This document shows positions 35,823 to 46,803 of a stretch of 64,000 nt of DNA, one piece after another. The stretch spans positions 3,072,001-3,136,000 of the forward strand of contig NZ_CP132910.1 in the NCBI RefSeq assembly GCF_030846775.1, in the 5' to 3' direction. Each line of letters starts with the position of its first letter. Positions within the stretch are counted from its first letter, which is position 1. The stretch comes from Geothrix sp. 21YS21S-2. Its GTDB lineage: Bacteria > Acidobacteriota > Holophagae > Holophagales > Holophagaceae. Below the pieces are notes generated by a model. The model searched no databases, was not told the origin of the DNA, and saw only the letters and a list, made by a program, of their open reading frames with translations. Position numbers and translations under genes: made by a program.

Positions 35823-37673
35823 ATGTCCGCACTGCGATCGGCCCTGGGGGCGCTCCGCCCCACCCGGCCCGAACTCGTCCTCTTCGGCTTGGTGTGGCTG
35901 AAGTTCCTGGTGTTCTACTCCGCGATCTTCAGCGTGGACCACCTGGACTTCTCGCTGGGCATCCTGAACCGCGAGATCTTCCGGTCCCTCCTCCGCCCCG
36001 CCTACTACTCCCTGGTCATCCTCCTCCTGCTGTCCCTGCTCAACGCCTTCCCGCAGCGGCGGCGCACCGCGGCCTTCTGCGCGCTGAGCGTCCTCCTCAC
36101 GTCGCTCCTGCTGGCGGACCTCTGGTACTACCGGGCCTTCCGGGCCTTCCCCTCCCTGGGCATCCTCTCGGCGGCGGGGGGCATCTCCCTGCCCCTGGAC
36201 CACATCACGCCCTTCATCCAGGGGTGGGACCTGCTCCTCCTGGCGGACCTGGCCCTCCTCTACCTCCTGCGCCGCCAGATCCCGGCCTGGGGCCCGGGGC
36301 GCTTCGGGCGCCTGGCCCTCCAGTCCGGAACCTTCGGCGGCCTCTTCCTGCTGGTGCCGGTGCTGGGCGGGGGCGTCCTGGGCTCCGGAAGCGCCAGGGA
36401 GCCCCTGACCCTGGCCAAGCCCGTGGACCTCGCGGTCCTCGTCACGCCCCTGGGGTACCACGCCCTGGACCTCGTGGCCTACCTGGAAAAGGGGAGTGCC
36501 TTCCTGGACCTGTCCCGCACGGAGCGCGACCGCATCGGAGGCTGGCTCCGGGGGAACCGCGAGGGCAGGTCTCCGGGACCGCTCCGGGGGAGCCTCAAGG
36601 GGCGGAACCTGCTCCTCATCCAGGTGGAATCCCTCGAGTCCTTCGTCCTGGGCCAGACCGCGGGCGGCGTGCCCGTGACCCCCACCCTGGACGCCCTGCG
36701 GCGCCGGGGGCTCTCCTTCACCCGGTTCCACGAGCAGGTGAACCTGGGCATGAGCTCGGACGCCGACCTCATGACCAACGCCTCCGTGTACCCCGTGCGC
36801 CGGGAGGCCACCTTCGCCTCCTACCCCCTGGCGAGCCTGCCCTCCCTGCCCCGGCTGCTGGCCGCGCGGGGCTACGCCACCCTCTCCATCCACCCGGACC
36901 CCGGGTCCTTCTGGAACGTCCGGCAGGGCCACGTGAACCTCGGGTTCGAGCGGATCCTCGATTCCGGCTCCTTCGACTGCAGCGAGTCCTTCGGCATGGG
37001 CCTGGCCGACGCCTCCTTCCTGGCCCAGGCCACGCCCCTCGTCCGCGGCCTGAAGGAGCCCTTCTACGCCTTCCTGGTCACGCTCTCCAGTCACGAGCCC
37101 TTCAATCTCCCGGACTACCTGCGGGAACTCCCCCTGGACCCCGCGCTGGACCAGGGCCCCATGGGGGGCTACCTCCAGAGCATCCACTACACCGACAAGC
37201 ACCTGGGCATCTTCCTGAAGCGCCTGGAGGAAAGCGGGCTCCTGGACCGCACGGTGGTGGTGGTCACCGGCGACCACCAGGGCGTGCACAGGTACTATGA
37301 AAAGGAGCTGCTCCGGTCGCCCCTGGCCCAGCCCTGGTGGGGCGCCCGGGACCACCGCATCCCCTTCATCATCGCCGCCAAGGGTCTTGAGCCGAAGGAG
37401 CTCGACATCCCGGGCGGCCAGGTCGACATCATGCCCACCCTCCTGGACCTGCTGGGCGTCGACCCCGGGGAATGGGGCGGCCGCATGATGGGCCGGAACC
37501 TCCTGAACACCGCCCGCGGCCAGATCGTGCTGGCCGACGGCACCCTGCGCGGCTCGGCGTCCCCGAAGGAGGCCGCGCACTGCAGGGAGGGCCTGGAGGT
37601 GGCGGACCTGATCATCCGCGGCAACTACTTCCACGGCGACCCGGTGGCCCTGGAGGCCAAGGCGCGGGATTAG
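35823..37673 (+). CDS. LtaS/OpgB-like sulfatase-fold membrane phosphotransferase
   Basis: A 616-residue protein: about five membrane segments (about residues 15-200), then a periplasmic sulfatase-fold domain (about 255-600). Signatures: NLLLIQVESLES near residue 262, the nucleophile region QVNLGMSSDADLMTNASVYP near residue 309, TLSSHEPFN near 421, VTGDHQGVH near 482 and the metal site PFIIAAKG. LtaS uses a Thr in a G-K-T-S-D motif; here GMSSD suggests Ser at that position. Family members transfer phosphoglycerol or similar groups to glycans or lipids. ATG 35823 has a GGAGGCG just upstream; an ATG at 35760 in the same frame would lack a signal-like start. Confidence 0.82.
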   Translation: MSALRSALGALRPTRPELVLFGLVWLKFLVFYSAIFSVDHLDFSLGILNREIFRSLLRPAYYSLVILLLLSLLNAFPQRRRTAAFCALSVLLTSLLLADLWYYRAFRAFPSLGILSAAGGISLPLDHITPFIQGWDLLLLADLALLYLLRRQIPAWGPGRFGRLALQSGTFGGLFLLVPVLGGGVLGSGSAREPLTLAKPVDLAVLVTPLGYHALDLVAYLEKGSAFLDLSRTERDRIGGWLRGNREGRSPGPLRGSLKGRNLLLIQVESLESFVLGQTAGGVPVTPTLDALRRRGLSFTRFHEQVNLGMSSDADLMTNASVYPVRREATFASYPLASLPSLPRLLAARGYATLSIHPDPGSFWNVRQGHVNLGFERILDSGSFDCSESFGMGLADASFLAQATPLVRGLKEPFYAFLVTLSSHEPFNLPDYLRELPLDPALDQGPMGGYLQSIHYTDKHLGIFLKRLEESGLLDRTVVVVTGDHQGVHRYYEKELLRSPLAQPWWGARDHRIPFIIAAKGLEPKELDIPGGQVDIMPTLLDLLGVDPGEWGGRMMGRNLLNTARGQIVLADGTLRGSASPKEAAHCREGLEVADLIIRGNYFHGDPVALEAKARD

Positions 37674-37688
37674 GGGTTTCCCGCCCGG

Positions 37689-38876
37689 CTAGTGGACCGT
37701 GCTCCCGGCGTTGAAGAGCGGGATGTACACCGCCAGCAGCAGCCCCAGCACCGTCACGCCCATGAAGAGGATGAGGATCGGCCCGATGAGCGCCGTCACG
37801 GCCGTTGTGGCCTTCTCCACTTCCTGGTCGAAGAAGTCCGACACGTGGTTGAGCATCTCCGGCAGGGCCGAGGACTGCTCGCCCACCCGGGTCATCTCCA
37901 CGGCCAGGGGGTCCAGGAGCTGCGACTGCTCCAGGGCGGTGTGCAGGGACGAACCGGCCCGCACCAGCTCGGTGACGTTGCGCAGGCGCTTTTTCATGCG
38001 CTCGCTGGGGGTGGTGCGCTGGATCACTTCCAGGGCCTGCAGCGCGGGCATGCCGCCCGAGAGGAGCACGCCCAGGGTGCGCGTGAAGACGGAGGAGTGG
38101 TACATGCGGTAGAGCGTGCCGAGCTTGGGCAGGGACAGGAGGATCCGCTCCCAGACCTGCCTGCCGGCCGGGGTCGTGAACATCCAGCGGATGAAGACGG
38201 CCAGCACGGCCAGCAGAACCAGCTGGAAGTAGATGGTGCGGCGCACGAACTCGCCGATGTCCAGGAGCCACTGGGTGGCCTGGGGCATCTCGATGCCGCT
38301 GCCCTGGTAGATCTCCGCGAACCGGGGGAGCACCACGTTGAAGATCACGGCCAGGGCGATGATGAGCACGCCCACCAGGAAGCAGGGGTAGAACAGGGCC
38401 TCCATGATGCGCCGGCGGCTGTTCTGGGCGAAGGACTGGAAGGCCAGCCACCGCGCGATGACCTCGGGCAGGGTCCCGCTGCGCTCGCCGGCGACCACGT
38501 TGGCGCGGTACACCGCCGGGAAGGTGCCCACCTGCTCCATGGACTCGGAGAAGGACATGCCCTCCTTGAGCAGCTCCACCACGCGCTCCAGGGAGCTGCG
38601 CAGCAGCGCGTCCTTGCCGTGGCCCACCAGCAGCTCCAGGGACTGCAGCAGGGGGATGCCGGCCTTGAGCAGGGCCAGCAGCTCCTGGTTGAAGAGGATC
38701 AGGGTCTCGGCCTTGAGGGTCTTCTGGCTCTGGAAGGCGCCCATGGTGCGGCGCACGTCCATGGGGAAGTTCCCCTCGGCCATGACCTTGGCCTTCACCT
38801 CGGCGGCGTCGCCGCCCTCGAAGTCCCTCACGAGGATCTCGCCGGCGGATGTTGTGAACTTCACGGTGAATCGCAT
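37689..38876 (-). CDS. Type II secretion/type IV pilus inner-membrane protein, GspF/PilC-like
   Basis: A 395-residue protein with the two-lobed GspF plan: a soluble N-terminal part (about 60-170, GIPLLQSLELLVGHGKDALLRSSL), a first membrane segment (LVGVLIIALAVIFNVVLP, near residue 195), a second soluble half with the paralogous motif GGMPALQALEVIQRTTP near residue 275, and a closing membrane segment (ILILFMGVTVLGLLLAVYIPLF). Glycine-rich GERSGTLPEVIA and GEQSSALPEML are the family's repeated signature. The neighbours are not secretion genes, so its machine lies elsewhere. It converges with the LtaS-like gene. Confidence 0.9.
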   Translation of the reverse strand: MRFTVKFTTSAGEILVRDFEGGDAAEVKAKVMAEGNFPMDVRRTMGAFQSQKTLKAETLILFNQELLALLKAGIPLLQSLELLVGHGKDALLRSSLERVVELLKEGMSFSESMEQVGTFPAVYRANVVAGERSGTLPEVIARWLAFQSFAQNSRRRIMEALFYPCFLVGVLIIALAVIFNVVLPRFAEIYQGSGIEMPQATQWLLDIGEFVRRTIYFQLVLLAVLAVFIRWMFTTPAGRQVWERILLSLPKLGTLYRMYHSSVFTRTLGVLLSGGMPALQALEVIQRTTPSERMKKRLRNVTELVRAGSSLHTALEQSQLLDPLAVEMTRVGEQSSALPEMLNHVSDFFDQEVEKATTAVTALIGPILILFMGVTVLGLLLAVYIPLFNAGSTVH

Positions 38877-38958
38877 GGGCAGCTCTGAGAAAGGATAGCC
38901 GCTAATGGGCCGCGGCCGGAACCGCTACACTGGCTGTACGTTCATTACGGGAGGCCGC

Positions 38959-41427
38959 GTGATCCTCAGGACCGCCATCATCGCCCTCGGCTGCGCCGCG
39001 CTTCAAGGCCAAGCTCCCCTCCGGGTGGGTGAATCGGTTCCTGGAATGCTCGACCTCAGGGATGCCGCGGCGGCCGACTGGGTTCCTGGCGATTCGCGGG
39101 ATCCCGCCCAGGTCCAGGCGAAGATCGAGGCCTGGTCCGCCCGGGTCGCCCCCCTCCTGGGGAGGCCGGCCGTCCGGATCCTCCTGCCCCGGGGCCCCGG
39201 GCGCGTCCCGCTGCTCCTGGCCGCCAGCCAGGCCCTGAAGGCCCAGGCTCCCGCCGTGGTCCTCTACCTGGGCTTCGATCCCGGGGGGGAGCCCCTGTGG
39301 GACGAGGCCGCCTGGGGCGCGGTGCAGGGCGGCGCGCTCCTGGCCGAGGACCTGGGGCCCGACCCCGCGGCCTGGCCCGGCCTCCTGGCGCGGGCCCAGG
39401 AACTCATGCCCGGGCGGCCCTGGACCCTCTGGCTCCCCTCCGATCCCGGACCGCGCCTGGGGCAGCTCCTGGGGGACGGGGGCCGGCTCGTGATCCCCCC
39501 CGGCGGACCCGGGGCCGGGCTGGAGATCCCGGCCGGGTTCACGGACGTGGAGGGCGGCGCGGGCACCCTCCTCCTGCGCAACCCCAGGACGGGCTCCGAG
39601 CGCCGCTGGCGGTTCGTCCAGGGCGCCTGGGCCGTGGTGGAGGCCCCCCGGGACCGCCACGAGGTGCAGGTCACCGCCCGGGACGCCTACGATGTGGGCG
39701 CGCTCCTGGCCAGGGTCCGGGCCGAGCGGCTGCGGGAGACCCTGGCGGTGCGCACCCTGGAGGCCGACCTCGCCGTGGACCTCCATATCCAGGCCTCCCA
39801 GGGCCCGGGCTCGGACCTGGGCTTCCGGTTCCGGTCGTTCCAGGCCGCGGGCGAGCCCGAGGAGACGCTCCAGAAGGAGGTGCTCCTCAACGGGGTGAAG
39901 GCCAAGCTCAAGGGCGGCCTCCAGCTGCCCATCGTGGAGAGCCGCACCAGCCTGGCGCCGCCGGCGGCGCTGACCTTGACGGAGCGGTACCGCTACCGGG
40001 ACGGCGGCGAGGCCGGCGCCGGCCGGCGGCGGATCCTCTTCGAGCCCGCGGACGGGGACGCCACCCTCCACGAGGGGTCCCTGCTGGTGGAGGAGGCCTC
40101 GGGGCGCATCCTGGAGGAGCGCTCCTCCCGCTCGGGCCTGCCGGGCATGGTGAAGTCCGAGACCCGGACCCTCACCTACGGCGAGGCGGCCCCGGGCATC
40201 TGGCGCCTGGAGAAGGCCGTCATCTTCGAGCGCTGGGTGGGCGGCGGAGGCGTCACCCAGGCCCGGCGCACCCTGGCCTATTCCGGCTTCACGGTGAACG
40301 GCCCGGGGTTCGCCGAGCATCGGCTCGAGGCCCGCAGGTCGGACGGAACCATGCTGCGGAGCACCCCGGACGGCCTCCGGTACCTCAGCCGCCAGAAGGA
40401 CGGGACCCGGAAGGCCGAGGAGAAGCCCCGGACCTCGGGGCGCCTCATCGGCGGCCTTCTCCTCTTCGACCCCACCCTGCCCCTGCCGGTGATCCCCCTG
40501 CCCGCCCTCGCCTACTTCGACTTCGACGCCTTCGGCAAGGGGATCCAGGTTTCCGGGCTCACCGCGGGAATCTTCAACACCGGGCAGATCTCGGTCCCCA
40601 ACGTGGGCGCGGGGTTCGACTTCGCCGCCAGCACCGCCTTCAGCCTCCTCTCCGGCACCGAGCGCCCCGTGCGCAAAGGGCATCTGGTGGACCGCGAGGG
40701 CGTGGGGCGCAGGACGGGCAACCTCCTCCTCTCCGTGGGCCACGACCTGGGCTGGGGCTTCCGGCTCCAGGGGCGCATGGACCTCCGCCACGACCACTAC
40801 TCCAGGCCGCGGGAGGGCAAGTACTGGACCGAGGGCTTCGTCCTGCCTCCCTCGGGGTGGAACCGCGAGACCACGGGCGAACTCAGCTGGCTGCGCAGCG
40901 GCTTCCAGCTCAAGGGCTACTATGGCGAGGGACGGCGGCCCGAGGGCGTCTACGGGCTGCCGGGTTCCCTCCGGGAATTGAAGGGGCCCTACGCGCGGTG
41001 GGGAGGGTCCGCGGGCTACGACCATGAGCTTGGCCGCGGTTCCTGGCTGCACGGCGAGGCGGGCTTCGCCGGGGGCCGCAGTTTCGACCGCTTCCAGGCC
41101 CTGGACGTGGGCGGCACCGGGGGGAGCGTGCGCATCGCCGGCATCCGGAACAACGCCATCGCCGCGGACCGGCTCACCTACGCCAAGGCCGCGCTGGTGC
41201 TCCCGTCCGGGCCCAGCCTGCGCGTCACTCTCGGCCTGGACCACGCCTGGCTGCGCAGCCTGGACGACCAGCGGACCTACCAGGTCACCGGCCTTGCCAT
41301 CGCGGGGGACCTCCCCGGCTTCTGGTGGTTCACCGCCGTGCGCGTGGACCTGGGCGTGGGGCTTCTCAGCACCCTCCCAGGCGTCCGCTCATGCAACGGG
41401 TTCGTGGGCTTTTTCAGGGTCTTTTGA
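38959..41427 (+). CDS. Large exported protein with beta-barrel-like C-terminal half
   Basis: An 822-residue protein with a signal peptide (VILRTAIIALGCAALQGQA). The first half has helices and strands without a recognised family. The second half (about 500-822) is a series of amphipathic strands with aromatic residues and turns, ending in Phe (FVGFFRVF), as outer-membrane barrels do. The GTG start at 38959 has GGGAGG 6 bases upstream. The last 39 bases overlap the convergent glycosyltransferase gene. A Thr-rich porin-like or TonB-like family cannot be named; outer-membrane location is my inference. Confidence 0.6.
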   Translation: MILRTAIIALGCAALQGQAPLRVGESVPGMLDLRDAAAADWVPGDSRDPAQVQAKIEAWSARVAPLLGRPAVRILLPRGPGRVPLLLAASQALKAQAPAVVLYLGFDPGGEPLWDEAAWGAVQGGALLAEDLGPDPAAWPGLLARAQELMPGRPWTLWLPSDPGPRLGQLLGDGGRLVIPPGGPGAGLEIPAGFTDVEGGAGTLLLRNPRTGSERRWRFVQGAWAVVEAPRDRHEVQVTARDAYDVGALLARVRAERLRETLAVRTLEADLAVDLHIQASQGPGSDLGFRFRSFQAAGEPEETLQKEVLLNGVKAKLKGGLQLPIVESRTSLAPPAALTLTERYRYRDGGEAGAGRRRILFEPADGDATLHEGSLLVEEASGRILEERSSRSGLPGMVKSETRTLTYGEAAPGIWRLEKAVIFERWVGGGGVTQARRTLAYSGFTVNGPGFAEHRLEARRSDGTMLRSTPDGLRYLSRQKDGTRKAEEKPRTSGRLIGGLLLFDPTLPLPVIPLPALAYFDFDAFGKGIQVSGLTAGIFNTGQISVPNVGAGFDFAASTAFSLLSGTERPVRKGHLVDREGVGRRTGNLLLSVGHDLGWGFRLQGRMDLRHDHYSRPREGKYWTEGFVLPPSGWNRETTGELSWLRSGFQLKGYYGEGRRPEGVYGLPGSLRELKGPYARWGGSAGYDHELGRGSWLHGEAGFAGGRSFDRFQALDVGGTGGSVRIAGIRNNAIAADRLTYAKAALVLPSGPSLRVTLGLDHAWLRSLDDQRTYQVTGLAIAGDLPGFWWFTAVRVDLGVGLLSTLPGVRSCNGFVGFFRVF

Positions 41428-43148
41428 GGCCAGCGGGCCCAGGTCCCTGGAATGCTCGAGCAGGTCCAGGGCCCGGCGGTTCAGGAGCAGCACCGGGGCC
41501 CGGTCCCGGAGCCGGCGGGAGCGGGAGGCCTCGGTGGGGATCTCCACGGCCCCCTCGGCCCGGGCCGCCAGCTCCCCGCGCCAGAAGTGCCTGGGTTCCA
41601 GGAGGAGGGCCACCGGTTCGGCGCGGGAGAGCGCTTCCCGCACCGCCCGGGCGTCGGCCACCTCGGGCAGGACACGGCCGAAGGTGAGGCTGGCGTAGCC
41701 CACCTGGGTCTCCTCCAGGCGGCCCTGGAGCACGCGCGCGCCCTGGTCCTCCAGCTTCTTGGCCTCCAGGTACGGCTCCAGGATGGGGTTCCACTCCCGG
41801 TCCAGGTGCGGCACCGCCTGCACCATGAAGAGGAGGAGCGTGGCTACCCACTGGGCCAGGGTCCAGCGCAGGGCCGCCTCCAGCCTGCCCCGGGCCGCCA
41901 GGGTCCAGGAGACCGCGCCCAGCGCCAGGGGCGGGAGGCTCAGGGCCAGGGCCTCCGTCCAGGCCATGCCCACCCGCGCCACCACGAACCAGGGCAGGCC
42001 CGCGCCGAGCACCAGGGCCAGGAAGAGGGTGATCCATAGCGCGGCCCGCGCCACGCCGTCCGGACCGCGGAGGAAGACGCGGTCCAGCCACAGGCCCGTG
42101 TTGAGGAAGGACAGGGGCAGCACGGGCAGGAGGTACACCATGCGCTTTTCCGAGGACACCGTGAGCAGGACCAGGGTCGCGGCGAGCACGGCGGGGATGC
42201 CCCAGGCCCGCACCCCCCGCCAGCCGCGGGGAACCAGGGCCGCGCACCACAGCGCCAGCCACGGCAGGAGGTTGCCCGGGGTCCGCTCCAGGTAGAACAG
42301 CGCGGACTCCCGGTGCTCGTCCAGGCGGCCCGTTCGCGGCACCAGACCCGCCCGCTCCAGGAAGCGGCCCAGGGTGTTTCGCATGAACACCTCCGTGAGG
42401 CACTCCCGTCCGCCCCGCAGGGCCAGCGGCAGTACCCAGGCCAGAGCCAGGGCCAGGCCCGCGGCCATGCCCCACCCGGGGCGGAGGAATCCGGGGGCGG
42501 CGCCGCGGTCCAGGGCCAGCAGGGCCGCCAGGGCCCACAGCGCCATCACCGGGCCGATGACGCCCTTGGCCAGGAACAGCGGTCCGAGGCTGGCCCAGAA
42601 GAGGTCAACCCAGAGCCGGCGCCCGGGCTCGGCCAGGGCCAGGAGCGCCAGGCCCAGGGTCGCCGTCAGGGCCGCCGTGAGGGTCATGTCCACCACCGCC
42701 TGGTGGCCCATGCGGAAGAACAGCACGTGGGTCGCGGCCAGGAGCCCCCCCACAGCCCGGCCCGGCAGGACTGCAGCCTGCATCCCACCCAGGTGATCCA
42801 GGCCACGGTGGCCATGGCCATGAAGGCGCTGGGGAGCCGCAGGGCCCAGGGCTCGAAGGTGCCGGCCAGGCGGGTGGCGGCCACGCCCATCAGGTAGTGG
42901 AGGGGCGGCTTCTCCAGGTAGGGCTGGCCGCCCAGGGTCGGAACGACCCAGTCCCCCCCGGTGGCCATCTCATGGATGATGCCGCCGACGTAAGGTTCAT
43001 GATAATCCCAAAGCGCATGGTTATTCAGGCCCACCAGGAAGAGGGCCGCGGCAACGAGGAACGCCAAGGCTGTTGCGTTATAAACACCGGTCTTACCCCA
43101 AATGCGGGCAAGCGGATCCCGGGGACCCGGCAGGGGACGAAAGGACAT
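41389..43148 (-). pseudogene. Frameshifted ArnT/GT39-like glycosyltransferase
   Basis: Two frames join into one ArnT/GT39-like membrane glycosyltransferase. The start (43148 down to about 42750) contains WDYHEPYVGGIIHEMATGG and GGQPYLEKPPLHY, the family's N-terminal D-x-H/E and P-x-P motifs. The second part (frame from 42783 to 41389) holds about ten membrane segments from LLAATHVLFFRMGHQAVVDM onward. The frames meet at a run of seven C on the plus strand (42745-42751, G7 in the coding strand). Adding one G would give AGLWGGLLAATH. Either a real mutation, slippage control, or a sequencing error. The family moves sugars from polyprenyl phosphate to lipid A or proteins. Confidence 0.75.
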
Positions 43149-43187
43149 CCCGTAATATTAATGATTTATTTCAGTTCCGCAAGGCCT

Positions 43188-44438
43188 TCAGGCGTAGAAG
43201 CCCCGGGCGTGCATGGCCTGGCTCACGCGGTCCAGGGCCAGGATGTAGGCGCCGATGCGGGGGTTCGTCTTGAACTTGTCGGTGGTGGCGAACACGGCCT
43301 GGAAGGCGTGGGTCATGTATTCCACCAGGCGCTCGTTGACCTCCCGCTCGCGCCAGTAGAAGCCCAGGCGGTTCTGCACCCACTCGAAGTAGCTCACGGT
43401 CACGCCGCCGACGTTGGCCAGGATGTCGGGCACCACCAGGACGCCGTTGTCCAGGAGGATGGGATCGGCCTCGGGGGAGGTGGGGCCGTTGGCGCCCTCC
43501 ACCACGACCTTGGCCCGCACCTTGGCGGCGTTGTCCTCGGTGATCTGGTTCTCGGTGGCCGCCGGCACCAGGATGTCCACGGCCATGGTGAGCAGGTCCT
43601 TGGCGTCCATGGGCTCGGCGCCCTTGAAGCCCACCACCGTCTTGTGCTCGGCGTGGTACTTGAGGAGGGCGTGGGTGTCGATGCCGCGGTCGTTGCGGAT
43701 GGCGCCCTTGAGGTCCGATACCGCCACCATGCGCGCGCCGGCCTCGTGCAGGAGCCTTGCCGCCTGCGAGCCCACGTTGCCGAAGCCCTGCACGGCCAGC
43801 GTGGCCCCGGCCAGGGGCTTGCCCAGGCGCTGCATGGCCTCGCGGGCGGAGATGAGGATGCCGCGGCCCGTGGCCTCGGTGCGCCCGAGGCTGCCGCCCA
43901 GGGAGATCGGCTTGCCGGTCACCACGGCGTTCTCGGTCTTGCGGGTGTGCATGGTGTACGTGTCGAGGACCCAGGCCATGACCTGGCTGTTGGTGCCCAT
44001 GTCGATGCCGGGCACGTCCCGGTCGGGGCCCAGCAGGTCCATGATCTCGGCGATGTAGCGCCGGGTGAGCCGCTCGAGCTCGCCGTCGCTCATCTTCGTG
44101 GGATCGCAGATGACGCCGCCCTTGCCGCCGCCGAAGGGCACGTCGACCACCGCGGTCTTCCAGGTGTTCCACGCGGCGCCGGCCTTGATCTCGTCCAGCG
44201 TGATGCGCGGGTCGTAGCGGATGCCGCCCTTGGCGGGGCCGCGCGCGACGTTGTGCTGCACGCGGTAGCCCGTGAACACCTCCCAGCCCCCGTCGTCCAT
44301 GTGCACGGGGCAGCTGACGATGATCGAGCGGATGGGAGCGATGAACACCTTGAAGAGCGCCTCTTCGAGGCCGTAGAGCTCGGCCGCGACGCGCAGACGC
44401 GACTGCATGGCGTCGAATGCGCTGTGTTGATTGAGCAT
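43188..44438 (-). CDS. gdhA: NAD(P)-glutamate dehydrogenase
   Basis: A 416-residue Glu/Leu/Phe/Val-type dehydrogenase linking 2-oxoglutarate, ammonia and glutamate. Signatures: PAKGGIRYDPR near residue 69, the VPFGGGKGG catalytic-Lys motif near residue 100, and the dinucleotide-binding GFGNVGSQAARLL near residue 212. Length matches the hexameric small form. GGGAGGGG precedes the ATG, and the nadD-rsfS fusion gene ends 3 bases upstream on the same strand, so they are probably one transcript. Cofactor choice (NAD or NADP) is not clear from the Rossmann strand I can read. Confidence 0.94.
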   Translation of the reverse strand: MLNQHSAFDAMQSRLRVAAELYGLEEALFKVFIAPIRSIIVSCPVHMDDGGWEVFTGYRVQHNVARGPAKGGIRYDPRITLDEIKAGAAWNTWKTAVVDVPFGGGKGGVICDPTKMSDGELERLTRRYIAEIMDLLGPDRDVPGIDMGTNSQVMAWVLDTYTMHTRKTENAVVTGKPISLGGSLGRTEATGRGILISAREAMQRLGKPLAGATLAVQGFGNVGSQAARLLHEAGARMVAVSDLKGAIRNDRGIDTHALLKYHAEHKTVVGFKGAEPMDAKDLLTMAVDILVPAATENQITEDNAAKVRAKVVVEGANGPTSPEADPILLDNGVLVVPDILANVGGVTVSYFEWVQNRLGFYWREREVNERLVEYMTHAFQAVFATTDKFKTNPRIGAYILALDRVSQAMHARGFYA

Positions 44439-44441
44439 GGC

Positions 44442-45436
44442 TCACCCCTCCCGGTGTTCGGTGTTCGGAATGGAGGGATGCACTTCGGGCGGGAGCTCCA
44501 GCTCCCGGGCTTCCTTCCACAGGCCTTCAAGATTGTAGAAGCCCCGCGTGTCCTCATCCATGACGTGGACGATGATGTCGCCGTAGTCCAGGAGGATCCA
44601 GTTGCCGTTCTGCTCGCCCTCGCGGGACAGGGGGCGGGTGCCGATGGCCTTCAGCTGCTCTTCCACCGCGTCGGCGATGGCGCGGTTCTGGCGGTCGCTG
44701 GACCCGGACATGAACGCGAAGGTGTCGGTGAAGCTGGCGATCCCGGTGACGTCGAAAAGGCGGATCCGGAAGGCTTTCTTGGAGCGGGCAGCTTCCACCA
44801 CACTCGCGAGCCGAGGCTCTAGGGTCATTCGTTCTCCCAAACAGACATTACGGTACTGGTTTTCCCGGCAAATGACAGCCAGAACTTGCGGCGGAATTTC
44901 GGGGGGCGCCCCCCCGCGGGCCAGCTCCCCCCGGAGCTCGGTGGAAGCCAGCTCCAGCGCGGTTCCGGGCAGCTCGACCACCTCTCCCGGAGATCCGGAC
45001 CAGCGGGCCCGAAACCGGTCCCGCAGGAGGTCCGGCACGGCGGAGCCCTCGAAGCCCGGACGGGGCGACACGGCCAGGGAGGCCAGCTCCAGGATGCGCT
45101 CCGGCCGCTTCCAGCCCTGGAAGCCGGCCAGCTGGTCGCTTCCCATGACCAGGATCCAGGCGGTGCCGGGCTCCCTCCCGGCCAGGGCCTCCAGGGTGTC
45201 CACCGTGAAGCTGGGGCCGCCCCGGTCCACCTCCAGGGTCTCCACCGGGTAGGGCAGGTCGCGGAGCAGGCGCAGGCGCATGGCCCCGTCCAGGGCCGGA
45301 CGGGGCTTGTGGGGGGGGATGGCGGTGGGGACCAGGCGCAGCTCGTCCAGGTCCAGGGCCGGTATTGCGAGGTCCGCGAGCTTCAGGTGTCCGGCGTGGG
45401 GAGGGTTGAAGGTGCCTCCCAGGAGCCCCACCCGCC

Positions 45437-45440
<4 letters not shown>
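44442..45440 (-). CDS. nadD-rsfS: Fused nicotinate-nucleotide adenylyltransferase and ribosomal silencing factor
   Basis: One 332-residue frame combining two normally separate proteins. Residues 1-197 are NadD, with GGTFNPPHAGHL near residue 8 (nucleotide-binding), SFTVDTLEAL near residue 77 and WILVMGSDQLAGF near residue 94. It makes NaAD from NaMN. Residues 205-332 are RsfS: ARSKKAFRIRLFDVTG followed by NRAIADAVEEQL and NWILLDYGDIIVHVM. RsfS binds L14 and blocks subunit joining. The 7-residue linker replaces the missing nadD stop, and it encodes a ribosome-binding site for the internal Met 205. Both a fusion and a free RsfS may be made. obgE overlaps its start. Confidence 0.9.
44834..44838 (-). 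promoter_or_regulatory. Internal ribosome-binding site for rsfS inside the nadD-rsfS fusion
   Basis: On the minus strand GGGAG lies 5 bases before an in-frame ATG (codon first base at 44828) that begins the RsfS part, MTLEPRL. This matches a normal rsfS start (128 residues). The site lies inside the linker codons Leu-Gly-Glu. It decides whether free RsfS is also made. Confidence 0.6.
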
Positions 45441-46441
<1,001 letters not shown>

Positions 46442-46515
46442 GGTTTTGCCTGAAAGACGATGAGCGCACAGCCCCGATTCTCAAGGCCGCGCGCTCACCG
46501 GAATGGAGCCTGGGA

Positions 46516-46776
46516 TCAGGCCTCGACGGGGTCGATGTGGATGAAGCGGCCGTGCTGGCCCTTGTCCTGGAAGCGGACCTTGCCCTCGATCTTGGCGAAG
46601 AGGGTATGGTCGGTGCCCATGCCCACGTTGACGCCCATCTTGAAGCGGGTGCCGCGCTGGCGGACGATGATGGAGCCGGCGGTGACCAGCTGGCCCCCGA
46701 AGGCCTTCACGCCGAGGCGCTGAGCATTGGAATCGCGGCCGTTGCGGCTGGAACCTACACCTTTTTTATGTGCCAT
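46516..46776 (-). CDS. rpmA: 50S ribosomal protein L27
   Basis: An 86-residue L27. It begins [16 protein letters not shown] and contains [21 protein letters not shown] and [18 protein letters not shown], all diagnostic. There is no N-terminal extension of the kind cleaved in Firmicutes. GAGAGG lies 7 bases before the ATG. It follows rplU by 27 bases. Confidence 0.98.
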   Translation of the reverse strand: MAHKKGVGSSRNGRDSNAQRLGVKAFGGQLVTAGSIIVRQRGTRFKMGVNVGMGTDHTLFAKIEGKVRFQDKGQHGRFIHIDPVEA

Positions 46777-46803
46777 GACAAAACCTCTCTTCTCTTACCG
46801 GGC

